A DNA stretch of 64,000 nucleotides from Rotaria sordida (GCA_905250125.1 CAJNOL010000183.1:149561-213560), one strand, 5' to 3'. Shown: positions 49,941 through 63,200, numbered from the stretch's first letter. Translations and numbers: made by a program. The notes: generated by a model not told the origin, from the letters alone.

Positions 49941-49946
49941 TTTTAG
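49941..49946 (+). promoter_or_regulatory. Candidate trans-splice acceptor before SABATH gene
   Basis: TTTTAG lies only 3 nt before the start codon. That is too short for a normal 5' UTR if the mRNA began there, so either a spliced leader or an upstream 5' UTR exon is expected. Confidence 0.4.
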
Positions 49947-49949
49947 ATC

Positions 49950-51720
49950 ATGTCATTAAGAACTATTGAAAGTTCAAACACCATGAAACAAAATGAACAT
50001 TATAATCTTCATAGCACACCACAGTTGACTGCTATAGAAAAATCATTTACTTACATTCAGAAAGCTATTGAAGAACACAAAGCCAGTTTTAGTCTTACAG
50101 ACATCTTCTTCATTGTCGATTACGGTTGTGCACAAGGAACAAATGCGGTTGTGGCTATTGAAGCAATTGTCGAAGCAGTACAACAGAAATATGGAACAGC
50201 TATATCGAATCAAATATGTACTGTCTTCAATGATCTACCGACAAATGACTGGTCGGTATTAATTAAAACTATTTCAAAATCGTCTTTCACCAGTTTGGCA
50301 TTAGGTAAACCATTCTACGAACAGATTCTACCTTCAAATACAGTTCAATTTGGATATACATCATCAGCAATACATTGGCTTTCAAAGAAACCATGTAATC
50401 TTCATCGACACTGTTTTGTTTTAGCTGGGCAGTCAACAGCTGAAGAAATGGCAATGTGGAAAGCACAAGCAGCTGAAGATTATAAAATATTTTTACAACA
50501 TCGGTCGAATGAATTGAAGAAAGGTCAGTTTTGAGATGAGAAAAGAAATTTCTGACTCAGATAGTTTTTAGTGACGGATATAAAGAAGAGATAATGCGAT
50601 TGAACACATTTATTCACAGCAATTTATACATCGCGGTAAATATAGAATATCGATGAAATATCTGCCATCTTATTGACTCCTATTACGGTACAATTAGCCT
50701 TAAGTATACCTACATTAAGCCTAACAATTGTTGAAAATTCGTACTAATCGTATGACCATTCACGACGAGTCGCTATTCACCGATTTGTTTTGCCATTAAA
50801 GGTTAATATAAAAGAACGAGGAATGATCTTTTTTTCGTCTAGTAAGAAAACACTTCTTGCAATCGTTGGCACTATCTTGCCTAATATGGCTACCAAAATC
50901 TCATGTATTTTGAATTACAGAACGCAAAAGATAAAGGTGTTTGTCCACTATATTGTTTTTTTTGAGCAGAAAACCTCTCCTACTGTTTATGCTTTATCCT
51001 GCATGACAGGCTATTTGAGCAGGATGGTTTTCTGCAACGGTTCTTTCGTTCTTTTATATAGATTTGAACTACAAACAAATTCATGATTGCCGAGTCATAA
51101 GTATTTGTGACGGAAATTCAGCGTGGCATTGGACCTAGGTCTAGAAAAAAAACTGATAATTACAAAAATCATGCGATCAAGACAATTGTCGTAGTCTGAA
51201 CAGTTTCGAAAACTCAAAAAGTTTCTTCTTTTCTATTTCAGGTGCTGTTCTTCTCTGTGTCACACTCAGTCGTGACAATTCAAATGATACTGGCAACCTA
51301 CCAACATATGATAATCTTTACCAATCAGCTACGGCCGTTCTCGACGAAGATGAATTGTTAAATTATAACATACAAGGTTATTATCGTAGTTTAGAAGAAC
51401 AAACTGATCCTATTCTACTCAGCGAACTCAATTTTGAACTGATCTATGCTGATTTATACTTATTACAACACCCTATATATGAAAATTATCGTCTGAAGAA
51501 TATTGATTTTAAGGAATTTATTGAGAAATTTACAGAATTTGTACGTAGTTGGGCAGAAATGAGCTTGATCAATTGCTTAAGGAAAGATCGAACGGAAGAA
51601 GAACGAACAAAAATCATTGAAAATTTTTGGAATGAATTTCGAAATGGAATGCAACTTCGAGGAGCAGAACATTTCAATAAAAATCCGTATCGATCATATA
51701 TTATATTGCGAAAATTATAA
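49950..51720 (+). CDS. SABATH-family SAM-dependent carboxyl methyltransferase
   Basis: Exons 49950-50523 and 51242-51720 encode 350 residues, within the usual 340-390. SABATH enzymes methylate carboxyl groups (or ring nitrogens) of small acids using S-adenosylmethionine and are best known in plants. Landmarks appear in the family's order: VDYGCAQGTNA (56-66, SAM-binding loop), VFNDLPTNDW (92-101, matching the plant LNDLPxND), PFYEQILPSN (121-130) and YTSSAIHWLS (136-145, matching SSYSLxWLS at the substrate pocket). FLQHRSNELKKGAVLLCVTL crosses the 718-nt intron, and the end is YRSYIILRKL. The substrate cannot be predicted. The gene is spliced and intact, so it is resident in this genome rather than contamination. 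Animal members are rare, which suggests horizontal acquisition; that part is inference. Confidence 0.8.
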
Positions 51721-52860
51721 TTTATATTTACAGCAAAGTTTAAATAGTTATTTATAATTAATGATTTTCTATCCTCGCTAATAAATTAATCAATTATATT
51801 GGTATCAAAAATAAAAACTTAATGTTGAATTTCTTATTTTCTTCATCAGTTCATTTTCTGTCACATTAAGATTGAACGTATAGATTACTATTTATAATCC
51901 GTATCTACCTATTTTGAGTGTGCATCTGAGGGAAAGTTTGCATTTCTAGAGGATTTAGTAAAAAGGTAATGAAAGAATAAAACAATTTTTCTGTGATTTA
52001 GCAGCAGGAGCTATATCGTGTTTCATATTTTAATCCCACAAACGTTGTAGTATTAACTTAAGTTTCAATACAAATACCTCGTTCGATTATGTCTAAAACG
52101 ATATTATTATAGGTAACTCGAAAAACACCATCGAACCATGATGAAAAAAATGTTGAAAAATTTCTTTCGATTTTCGAATCATCGGGATCTTACTCAATGT
52201 CATATTCATTTTTCTTCAAGCCTATATCAGTTTGATAATATTCTTTTTTACCTCAAACATCAAATTAAATTAAAAACAAAAAAAAAGACAATATCATTTA
52301 GCATATTGCTTCATTGCTATCATATTTTCATTAATTTAAAAACTATTAAATTATATAACCAGCTGTCTTTATATGCATATTTAATATAAGGAAGAAGGAT
52401 GAAACAGAATAGTCAAGTTTTCCGACGCAAACACGAGAAAAAAAATAATGAGAGTATTAAAACAAAACAAAACAAACATACAAACAAACAAACAAGCATA
52501 TCATATCTTTTTTGTTTCGCTCAATCTAATATACAAAATGTAACAAGACCATAAACATACACATATATACTTTATATACGCAAATAGAAAACAAATACAC
52601 TCAATATAAGTTTCGCTTAAAATGCGAAGAACAACATAGATATAGACGAATAATAGAGATGAACAAGAATAAAACAAAAGAAGAAAAAAAAAATTTTGTT
52701 TGTGTTTTTGTATAGAGAATCGCCGAAATGAAAAAAAAAACAAATAGAATACCGATGATGAGAAAAAGAAAATCTCAATGAAACGAAAAAAAAACCTTTA
52801 ACCAAGAAAAAAAAAAGGCCGACCAGATAAATCTTCATGCTATGCTATTTTTTCTTTCAC
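51721..52860. other. Spacer between SABATH and BPTF-like genes
   Basis: The two genes converge here. The stretch holds A-rich and AAAC-repeat DNA (52440-52500) and no gene; 52013-52045 resembles 62638-62670 (ATCGTGTTTCA...TTTTAATCCC). Confidence 0.5.
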
Positions 52861-55800
52861 TTATGAATTTTGATCTTTAATCATTAAATTTTCAAGTAAT
52901 TGACGAAAACAATTATCAACAACATTAGCACATTGTGAAAATGCTGAATCAATTGGATTGAATTGTCGACAATTATTAAAGATTTTATTAACATCACGTA
53001 TAAAATCACATATAGTTCGAAATTTATTATTTAGAACTTTTGTTTTTAATGTTGTTAAATCTTAAAAAAAAAGATTTTGAATTTTTTTTTTGAAAACAAT
53101 TTCAAATTTCTTACCCATTGGATCTTTTATAATCTTATAATAATTCGGTACATCTTTAACATCAACCGGTTTTTGAAATGGCCATGACATTTTATGTGCC
53201 TATTAATAAAAATAAAGGTAAAAAAATTTTATTTTTTTCTAAACATAAATTTTCCAACCAAAAGTTGATCAATAAGATTCAATAATTTCTTTCTCGTTTC
53301 ACCAGTTATTGATTTATTTAAAAATTCTTGTTTTTTTTCTGTTGAACATCTCGGACAAACATATACTTCAAATTTTTCTGCATCTTCAGGTGTTATATTA
53401 ACACATGAACCATGTAACCAATCTGCACAAACATCACAACCAATATAAAATCTAATTAAATAATTAAAATGAGATAAATTTTCAAAAAACAAAAAAAAAA
53501 TTCTACTTTGATTCATCATATGGTGTTTGACATATACAATATAAACGTTCTTTAGCTCGTTGTGTTAATATTGCACAATCTTCACATATAAATTCATTCA
53601 TTTTTTCAGCAAGACGTGGTGTTAAACCAACACATTTACCATGTAACCAACGTGAACATAATTCACATTGTATAAAAAATTTTTCTTGTATATCATTATT
53701 TCGTTTACAATTACAATCAATTTTTTCTGGTTTAAAATCTGTTGATAATTTATTGCTTTTTCTTTGTATAGAAGTATTTATTGTTGTTATTAATTTAGGT
53801 TTTATTTTTGATATTGTTGTTGATGATGATTTACGATTGGTTAGAAGATTTTCATCATTATCAGATAAATCTTGATGATCATGAATATTATTACTACGTG
53901 GACGACGTACTTTTTTTGTTGATCGAATTTGATAATCTTCTGTCATTTTTGTTGATGCTATTGGACGTGTTCGTTTTGATATTGTACTAAAATATAATAT
54001 AAGATATTCAATTAAATTTATCTAATAGCTATAAGTGATTACAATAAAGATAGAAATAGGTATTAGATCTTTATCACAATTATTAAATCTATATATACAA
54101 AATTAGATTCAAGTATAGAAGAGTTGAAGTTTAATGAGTTTATATATTAATGCCTATGGAGAAACAAGCAAAAAATGAAAAGAATGCTCTAATTGATATT
54201 ACTGTAGATGACCTTCAGATTAAGTCACCTAAAGCCTACTAGTCGTTATTTATTGATTGGGTAAATAGAACAGTTTAATGCAGAATTCCTGAAGATAATA
54301 TCTATAATTTTCAATAGATGCATGATTAACCATACATGAGTCAGAGAGGAACCACAAAAGATGAACATGGGAAACTATCCATACTCACATTCTTTACTTT
54401 CATTTTCATTTGCATGCTTAACTTTCTCATGCTTGTCATTCATCAGTCCGAGTCAGAGATTATATATACAATCGTGACGAAATTTTGTTTTCTTTTCATT
54501 TTATATTTTCAATATTTCAACAGAATGAAGCCGGATAAATGTGAAACTTTCATTAGACGTAAAGTTTTCTTTACAATTTTATAATTGAAATATAGACCAT
54601 GAAAATATCATTATAAATTGGCATTGAGTTCTGTATAAACAACTGAAAAAGTTAACTCAACTAAGACTTTTTGATAATGTGAAAATAATTTAGAACCATC
54701 ATAAACCAATTTCAGAATTATACAATGAACTTATCAAATCTCTTAGTCTATCTAAACATATGTGTAAAATAACAATTTAAGAGAAAAACGAAATTTCTTT
54801 CTTTTTTCTGTACTAAGTAACTTGTTTGCTCGATGGTGATTTCGTTATGCTCTTTCCAACGAAAGTGAAATTTTCATAGAAAAAAACTAATTAGTTCTTT
54901 GAATTAGAGCGTAAAAAAGAAACATTATAGTATTCATTCGTAGAATGACAAATATCATGTTTTCGAACATATGATTGACTGGGATAAAAACCATATTTGT
55001 TTATATGGAAAAAACAACAGACAATAAAAACCATATGACAAATATTGATTTTGATCGAGTGTGAGCGATATCTTTTTAATAGCATCTTTCTTTTCTACAA
55101 TATAGATAAAAACTAAGCATTTGTATGCCTATTCTCGGCATTGTCCTATAAGATACTTATATTCGTGTTTTTTTCAATTTCACTTAGAGAAGTGAACAAG
55201 TTGAGTATAAATTGATAACAACTAATGATAGAGGTAGTATCAACCTTAATACTGATAGTAGTGAAAGATAATGTAATTTTTTTTTCATTGCTCGACTCTT
55301 TCTTGTTTTGATTCCCTTACATAAATATTTATATAAGTAAGGTTCATAGAATTCATTTTCTTTGCCAATAAAAAACGTTTTTTTTCTACAATATACGTCA
55401 GCAGATATCAATCATATGTAGAATGAAGTTTTCTCGATTTTGGTCGTTTGGTCAATATATTAATCCGACTCACTGTAACTAATGCACAACGTAAATAAAA
55501 AGCACATCTTTTGATAGAGTTATTGTCTCAATGTTGTAGTAAACGAAATACTTGTGTCAGTATTTATATCAATATGTCAAAGACTTTTGAATTTACCTTT
55601 TTATATTTGATTCAGATGATTTTGGTGTTGTTTGTCGTTTATGTTTAATTTCATTTCCATTGACTTTTTTCGCTTTTTTAGCTGGTGGTGAATCATCTTT
55701 ATTATTATTATTATTATCATCATCGGATATAAATTGATCTTGTTTAATATTAGTTGCTTGTTGTTGTTGTTTAAGTATAATTTGTTGTTGTTGTTTAAGA

Positions 55801-57177
55801 CGTTGTATTTGAAATTGTTCTTTAACTAAAGCTGTTTTACGTTCGGAACGATTTTTAATAAATTCTTGTCGAAGAATATCAACACGTTCATTTAATAAAC
55901 GTGTTAACATAATTTGTCTATGTTCAAATTTTGGTGTTGTTGTACTATGTTTTTCTAAACGTGTTTTAATTGATTCTTGATTTTGTTCACGTTCAATTCG
56001 ACCGATAAGGGATCGAAGAATTGTTTCACAAATCTTCATTCTTTAGATGAAAACAAGAAAATGAATAAAAAGAAAATATTTTTTTTGTTTGTTTTTGATA
56101 CCTAATGCCTTCTTCAGGATCAATTTTAGTTGGTAAAGTTGTTGTAGCTGGTCGTTTAATAGGTGTTTTTTGACTTTTTGTTTCAATTGTTGATGCTTGA
56201 GGTATTGAAGCTTGTCTTGGTGTCATTTTTTTACCTGAATCTTTTATAATTGATGTTGCTTTATTTTCTAATCGAGCTTTTGTTGTTGATTTTTCATCAT
56301 TTACTGTTGTTTTACGTATACTTTTTGGTTTTTGTTGTATAGTTGGAGTTGATACAACAGGTAAAGATGTTTGTCGTTCAATAGGTAATGATGATTCAAT
56401 TTTACGTTTATTATTATTATTATTTATTTTTAATGATGAACCATTACTATCAAGTGTAACTGTTTCGGATATAATTGGTAATGAATCATCTTCACCTGCT
56501 AATAAAACACTTGCAGTTGGATCAAAACGTAATAATGTTTCAGCTGATGCTGCATTTAATTGTTGTTGTTGTTGAACTAAAAGTGAATTTAATAAATCAT
56601 TTGCTGTTGAAGATAAAGATGTTGGTGCTGGTGCTATTGGACGTAAACGACGTTCTTGTGGTGATATAGATGAAGTTGATTGTGGTTGTTGAGAAGTTTT
56701 AATATTCGTTGATGGAGATGTTAAATTTGTTATTTGTATTGTACTAATACGTGGTGTATTTTGTTCTTTTGTTATTCGTTTTATTGTTGAAATAGTACCA
56801 GTTGGATTTGGTGGACTTGTTGATGATGCTTTTATTATTCTTGATATACCATTTTCATTAACAATTAATTGTTGTTGCTGTTGTTGTTGTGGTTGAATAT
56901 TTGTTGGTACAAGAAGAATTTGTCCATCAGCTAATTTAAGAACAGAAAACGATTTTGTAGGTTGTTGTTGTGGTTGTTGTTGTTGTAATGTTGGCGTTAA
57001 TGTTGTTGATTGATTTGTTGTTGGAATTGTTTTAACAATAACAACTTTTCCACTTTCAGAATTTAATGGAGATTTTGTTTGAATATGTGGTATACGTACA
57101 ATGAATGGTTTAGAAGATTGTGTAATTGAAAGTGGATCATTGATAATTGTTGTTTTTTCTATAATGCGTGGGTTCAT
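52861..57177 (-). CDS. BPTF-like protein: two PHD fingers and a bromodomain
   Basis: Exons 57177-56102, 56040-55597, 53986-53507, 53451-53259, 53199-53115 and 53060-52861 encode 825 residues. Residues 1-570 are low-complexity, rich in Gln, Ser and Thr, with a charged coiled-coil part near 390-460. PHD1 spans C598-C644 and PHD2 C657-C702; both keep the C4HC3 ligands. PHD2 carries Y656, Y662, Y669 and W678, the aromatic cage by which BPTF reads H3K4me3. A bromodomain (732 to about 822; [31 protein letters not shown]) binds acetyl-lysine. This is the C-terminal reader module of the NURF subunit BPTF. The DDT and N-terminal PHD of full-length BPTF are absent. An acceptor-like TTAG ends 1 nt before the first ATG, so more 5' exons or a spliced leader may exist. 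Confidence 0.88.
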
Positions 57178-59379
57178 TCTAATTTTGTTCTATTTTAATT
57201 TTATAAACACTGTTCGTGATTTAATATTATCTAATAATGATATGTTATTATTTAGATATAAGGACAAGTTTTTTTGTTAAAATGTCCCATCTAGAATGAA
57301 TATAAATATAGCAAAAAAAGAAGCTATTTGAATTGTCACATGCATTCATTCAAGAGAACGATATGTTTAGATGCCTGACTGACTGTGTCAAAATTAATTA
57401 TACTAATCATGAATGAATATGGATAGTTGAGTTTTTAGAAAGACAATATAATTTATCATCTAATATTACATATAACGAACGAGAAAACCTCTCGAGATAT
57501 CTTCTTCCGATTTCAATCATTGTTTTTTTTTTCATACAAATAATGCATAGTCTTCTAGTGAAAATCGTAAATATATTTACTATTCTTCAAAATTCTTCAT
57601 CTAGACAAGTCTATCTAAGATCGTCAAATGGAGACTATTTTAAGACAAAATTTAATAGATTTGTCTAACGAGAAAAAGTTTCTAATGAACTATGAATAAG
57701 TTTCTGATAATAACTTCTTACTGTCGAGATACTGTATTTTGTTTTTAGCAGAATATCGTGATTCTCCCTCGGGAAAACTAAGTTTTCAAAACTTTCAAAA
57801 TAGACAGATCTTAACGACAATAGTTTATGATGAAAGTTTTAGATTTTTTGATTGTATCTCTTCTGAAATAAGATTAAAACTAAGCTATTACTATAAACTA
57901 TTCTCATTAAAGTCTGTGTCTATGCAAAGTTTTGAATTAAAATTCGAACCTTGATTTTTCTGCGAGGACAGCACGGTATTTTATATCAAAATACACTATC
58001 TTGGCAGTAATAATCTATTACTCTGAAGTCTTTTTAGGATATTCATAGTTTATTAGATGCATATAGTCTCGCCTCAAAAGTGATTTGATACTTAGCAACA
58101 TTCCGTCGTAAGTTGATACTCTATTGTAAAATATTTGCTATGATAAAGAAATACCAAAATATGATGAAATTTATAGCGTATACTCATACGAATTGATGAA
58201 TTATCCATATAAAACAAACTAAATTGACATATTACTATCAGCTATTAATAATAAATTAAGATTAAAGTTGTTCCTTTCATTTCTATTCTCATTATAGAAC
58301 CAATAATAATTAATAAAAAATTTAAGTTTAATTTTCTTCATTATATACGACGAATATTTAAATTGATTGCATTAGATCATTTTAATAATAATGATACAAT
58401 AAGAATCCAATTATACACCAAATATTTGAAGATATCTTTTCATATTCATCCTTTCTAGATTGACATTTACACAACAAAATAACAAACACAATAATCTCCA
58501 AATATATTATTTATTTATTAATAGAAATATTTCAAAATGAAACTATTTTTATCTATATAAGCAAGATTTAATATTAAAATATCCAAATGTTCATATTCAA
58601 GATCTAAAATATCAACTTGAAATATTGCAAATTTCCTACAGAAAACATCCCAATTCGGAATCTACTAACAGAATAAAATATAACTCAATTATATGAATCA
58701 TTTAACACATCAATTTTCATTCTTTAACTTACTTTTGTGCTAAAAAGAACCTATAATTTTTCTTACTTTTAAGATAATCATAAAATAAATTACAGCGACA
58801 TTTATAATTTTTTGTCATATAATGTAATATGAATAAATCTCAATGTATAAATATATAAAAATTTAATCTTGACAAAAAAAACTTCTTGTTACGATCGTAT
58901 TCTATCTTCTTGTAATCAAAAAAGAAAAAAGGAAAGAAAACCATCATGCTGAGTGCTTTTAATATATCCGCCATATTAATTGTATGGTATTCTCTTTATT
59001 TAAAACCTCTAAATATGTGTCAACTTTTGACAAATAGAAAAATTTCATCTATAAGAAAATATTTTAAAAAATTAACGTAGAGTTATTTTTTTTTATTTTC
59101 TTTTTTTATATTTCATTTAATAAATAAAATTAATTTTCATTTTCGGATAATATGTTTTATAGTGACATCTATAAAATTTGAATATTTTAATCAAATTAAT
59201 TATTAAAAATAATTTATTAAATTTTCTTTTAAAATTAAAAATTTGATTTTTAAACTATTTTATGAGAGGCGATAAAACATTTAAAAAAAGATAATCTATG
59301 GATATCGTTTTGTTCAAAAAGAACAACGAAGAGAAGATTATTATTGCGAAAAAAAGAAAGAAAATCGATTTTTTTCACA
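57178..59379. other. Spacer between divergent BPTF-like and SUMO genes
   Basis: AT-rich, with dispersed repeat family B copy 2 (57735-58090). It probably holds the promoters of both flanking genes; no specific elements are recognised and no BPTF 5' exons were found. Confidence 0.5.
57735..58090 (-). repeat. Dispersed repeat family B, copy 2
   Basis: This is the reverse complement of 48785-49050, with scattered changes (for example CTTTTGAGGCGAGACTATAT and AAACTTTGCATAGACACAGA when read on the minus strand). The 71-codon frame at 57739-57954 lies inside the repeat and is not a gene. Confidence 0.6.
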
Positions 59380-59871
59380 ATGACAGCTGAAAATAAAACA
59401 GACGAATATATTAAACTTCGAGTTGTTGGGCAAGACAATAGTAAGAAATAATAAAGAAAATTATTATTTAGATTCTTTAAATTATGATCTTTTATAGGCG
59501 AAGTTCATTTTAAAGTTAAAATGACAACTAGTATGGGTAAATTGAAAAAATCATATGCTGAACGACAAGGTAAAATTTTGATCATCGAAAATTCTTTACT
59601 TTCTTTTATGATTTATTTCAGGTGTTGGTGTGGCAACATTAAGGTAAATATAGAAGTTTTATTAGTTTATAAAGTCATTTTCTTTTCTTTTGGTTAAGAT
59701 TTCTTTTCGATGGTAAACGTATTAATGATGATGAAACTCCTAAACAATTGGAAATGGAAGATAATGATACTATTGAAGTTTATCAAGAACAAGTAGAAAT
59801 CAATTTTTACAGAAAAAAAAAATTTTTTTTTATATTGAATTTTTTTTTTAGGTCGGTGGTTATTCGGTGTA
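59380..59871 (+). CDS. SUMO: SUMO (small ubiquitin-like modifier)
   Basis: Exons 59380-59440, 59498-59569, 59622-59643, 59699-59792 and 59851-59871 give 89 residues with all phases consistent, including a 22-nt exon. The fold is recognisable: [34 protein letters not shown], then [20 protein letters not shown] and [12 protein letters not shown]. The precursor ends VGG-YSV; SENP proteases would remove YSV to expose the diglycine at 85-86, which is joined to lysines of nuclear and other targets. The N-terminal extension is short and lacks an obvious VKxE site for chain formation, so it is nearer a SUMO1-like processing type in that feature only. AATAAA signals follow near 60019. Confidence 0.95.
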
Positions 59872-60242
59872 ATATTCTCATATAGTTATGTCTTATGTCT
59901 GTAAATATCAGCACAACAAAAAAGAAGTTCGATTGGTCATTTTTCTTTCTTTCTCTTTTTTTTTTGATGAATAATAAACAAAAAAAGAAAAAAACAAAAT
60001 AATCAATATCCATCCCCGATCAATAAAATGAACTAATAAAAAAAAAACAAGACACGAACAAATAAAAGTGAAATAAACAAATCACGAATTAGTCTTGTGT
60101 TTTTTTTTGAACAAAAAAATAATAGACAACAAGATAAAGCTATTTACAGATGAAAAAAGACACGACGAAAAAAATTTTCTGGAACATATCGTCACATTCT
60201 ATATAATATATTAGTTAAATCAATAATGTTTCACTACGTTTT
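59872..60242. other. Shared 3' spacer of SUMO and PERK-like genes
   Basis: The two genes converge here. The stretch is A- and T-run-rich and holds poly(A) signals and no gene. Confidence 0.6.
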
Positions 60243-63200
60243 CTATTGTAGACTTTCTGTGTCTCCTGATTCGGATTCTCTATGAGAATGAAGAGCTGAT
60301 GATGAAACTGAACGACGAAATGTTGATGATGAACTTCGACAAAATTGTGATTGTTGTGGACATATTAATGTTTGATCTTGTCCATTAATAATAGTTTGAT
60401 TTTGTTGACGATTATCAGAACAAAATAAATGTGGAACTTCCAGTTGTAATATGCGTTGATAAAATGTATTTTGACGTAATTCACTTGCTCGTGGACGATC
60501 ATGCGATGAATGAGATAAAAGCCAACGAATTAAACGACACTATAAAAAAAAAAAAGAAAATTTATTTTGAGAATTATTAAATTTTGTTTCTTTTTTTTTT
60601 GTTTTACTTACAATTAATTGATTACGATTATTAGCATGACGTTCAAAATCATCGGGAAATACTGGTGTTCGAAGACGAACATTTGCTATTGCTTGCATAC
60701 GTTCCATTTGTGTTGAAAATGGATAAAGAAGTTCAAAAAGAATAATACCCATTGCATAGATATCAACTTTTTGATTGTATGGTTCACGATTTATCTTTAA
60801 AATAAAATATTTATTATGATTACAAGATTTTTTTATGATCGAGATGGGGATTAAAACCTACTGATTCCGCTCATGCCTATACCAAATACTTAGATTTTAT
60901 TCGTATCAATTTATATAAGGAAAATCGATTAGTTTCATTGATCAAAAACAAGTAAGCTGCTTATCTTTTTTTTTTTTTGGTTATTTTACCTGTTCCGGGC
61001 TCATATAAAGCATAGTACCACCAACTTCATTATTACCACACCCATCTGTTGTTGATCTTGTTTCATATTGTTGTATTTGATCAAAATTTTCATCGTCGCG
61101 TTTCTTTTTTTTGGCTAATTTGTCTTCACCAAAAGCAGATACAAGACCAAAATCACCTATTTTCACTGTATTATCCATTGAAAAAAGTATATTCGATGGT
61201 TTTAGATCACGATGAATCTAAGGAAAAAATATTTTTTATTTTTTTTGTGAGAAGAAAAAGTTTTTTCTTTTTACCAATTTTTGTGAATGAATATATTCAA
61301 TACCCTTAATAATTTGATCAAAAATTGACCAAGCTTGAGGTCGATCAATAGTTCTTTGCATTAAACGATCACGTAATGTTTCTGGTTGACATAATTCCAT
61401 AACAAAATAAAAATAAGTAGTTGGAAGATCTTTTTCATTCGTTATAGATTTCTTTTTTTCAATTAAAGATTTTGTTTGTGTTTGTATAGGAGATGGAGAT
61501 GATGATGATCGTTGTTCATCATGTAAAAATATAATTCCATCATCATTTTCTGTTACTTCTTTATGTGATGGAGTTTTTTCATTGAATTCATTTGAAGATA
61601 ATGATAAATCTGATGAATGATCAAATAATGGTGATGATGATGATAGAGAACGTTTCGTTGTTGTTGATTTATTATTATTATTTGCATCTAATTGATCATT
61701 TGTTTGATCATCTGATGATGATGAAGAGCTCATATCAGATTTATTATTATTATTATTATTATCATCATTGTTAATACTATTGGTTGAAAAATTTTCATCA
61801 ATACGAAGTGGATTTGATGAACGATCGAATGTTATGTCGGATAATGATAGAGAAGTTGTTGCTGGTTTTATTACGTTTATAGGTGGTACAGAAGAAAGTT
61901 TCGAATGTTTTATTTGAATTATTGATTCACTATCATTTCCCGATGCTGCCGATGTTGGAAAAGTACTCATTGAATCTCTGAGAAAAAAAAAGAAATCTTA
62001 GAATTGAATTATTTAGAAAAAAATAGAATTCCCATTTTAAGTTTCAACTTCAAATAAAATGATCGTTATGCATATTTCATTTGAAGTATTGTTCATTCAG
62101 AATATTAATTCAAAAATAAATCGAAATGATCCTTTTCATGGCTAGTTTAACTAGGAATTATTCAATGTTAAATGATAGAAAATTTCTGTGTTTTGTAAAA
62201 CACGATCTGAAAGGAGTGTTGAAGTGTTTAGGGGCAGAAATTTGCACCCCCCCCCGTCCCCCCTACAGACCGTGACAGAGAAATTCCATACTCATCACAG
62301 ACCGTGACAGAGAAACCCTAACACCCATCACAGACCATGACAGGGAACTCCAGAGATCATCACAGACCGTAACAGAGAACCTTCGGACCCATCACAGACC
62401 GTGACAGAGAAACCCCAATAGCCATCACAGATCGTGACAGAGAAACCCCAATACCCATCACAGACCGTGACAGAGAAACCCTAGTAGCCATCGCAGACCG
62501 TGATAGAGAACTGCCAGAGACCATCACAGACTGTGACAGAGAAATTGTAGTTTTGAAACATCGAATAAACGGTAAGCTACAAATCTATCTTGAAGAAATG
62601 GAACAAAACGATGCCCATTTAATTAGTAACAATAGGTCCATCGTGTTTCACATTTTTAATCCCGCAAGGGATTGCGCTAACAGCTTTTTTTTATCAAGGA
62701 AAAATCTTTACTACAAATGAAAATTTGTAGTAATATTAACTAAGTCAACAAGAGTTTGGTTCAAACAAATATTACCATTTTATCCGCTTGACACTAATGT
62801 AGTAGAATTTCTATTGAGTCAACTATGGAAATAGCTTATGTAGGTATTGATTATGACACTGGTATGGTTAAATTTGAGCGAAGTCATTTCAATATGTTGT
62901 ATTTTGTTGTTAAATATTATTTTATCTGCATAAAGCTAGAAACTTACTTATCATGAATTATTTGTTTTTTGAAAAAAGTAAGTTGTTTCGAAGGATGATA
63001 TATGATTAGACATTTGCAATAGCAGCTAGTTTCGGATTAAAATCAGGTCTTTCATTTCCCGGATTATGTCGGTATCGCTAGTCTTCATTTTCTTTTTATA
63101 ATATACAATCATTAGTTTCGATTCTGATTCGAAATCCCCTATCCTTTTTGTTAAAATCTCGCTTAGATGGAAGATCATAACAGAATGCTTTTTTTCGACT

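Noticed and set aside
50790..51086. 98-codon plus frame inside the SABATH intron
   Set aside because: It has no recognisable domain and lies wholly between a good donor (50524) and acceptor (51241); chance frame.
56475..56669. Plus-strand frame rich in Leu, Val, His and Asn
   Set aside because: It is the antisense shadow of the Gln/Thr-rich BPTF-like exon. The same holds for 61592-61774 against the PERK-like insert and 53808-53990 against BPTF exon 3.
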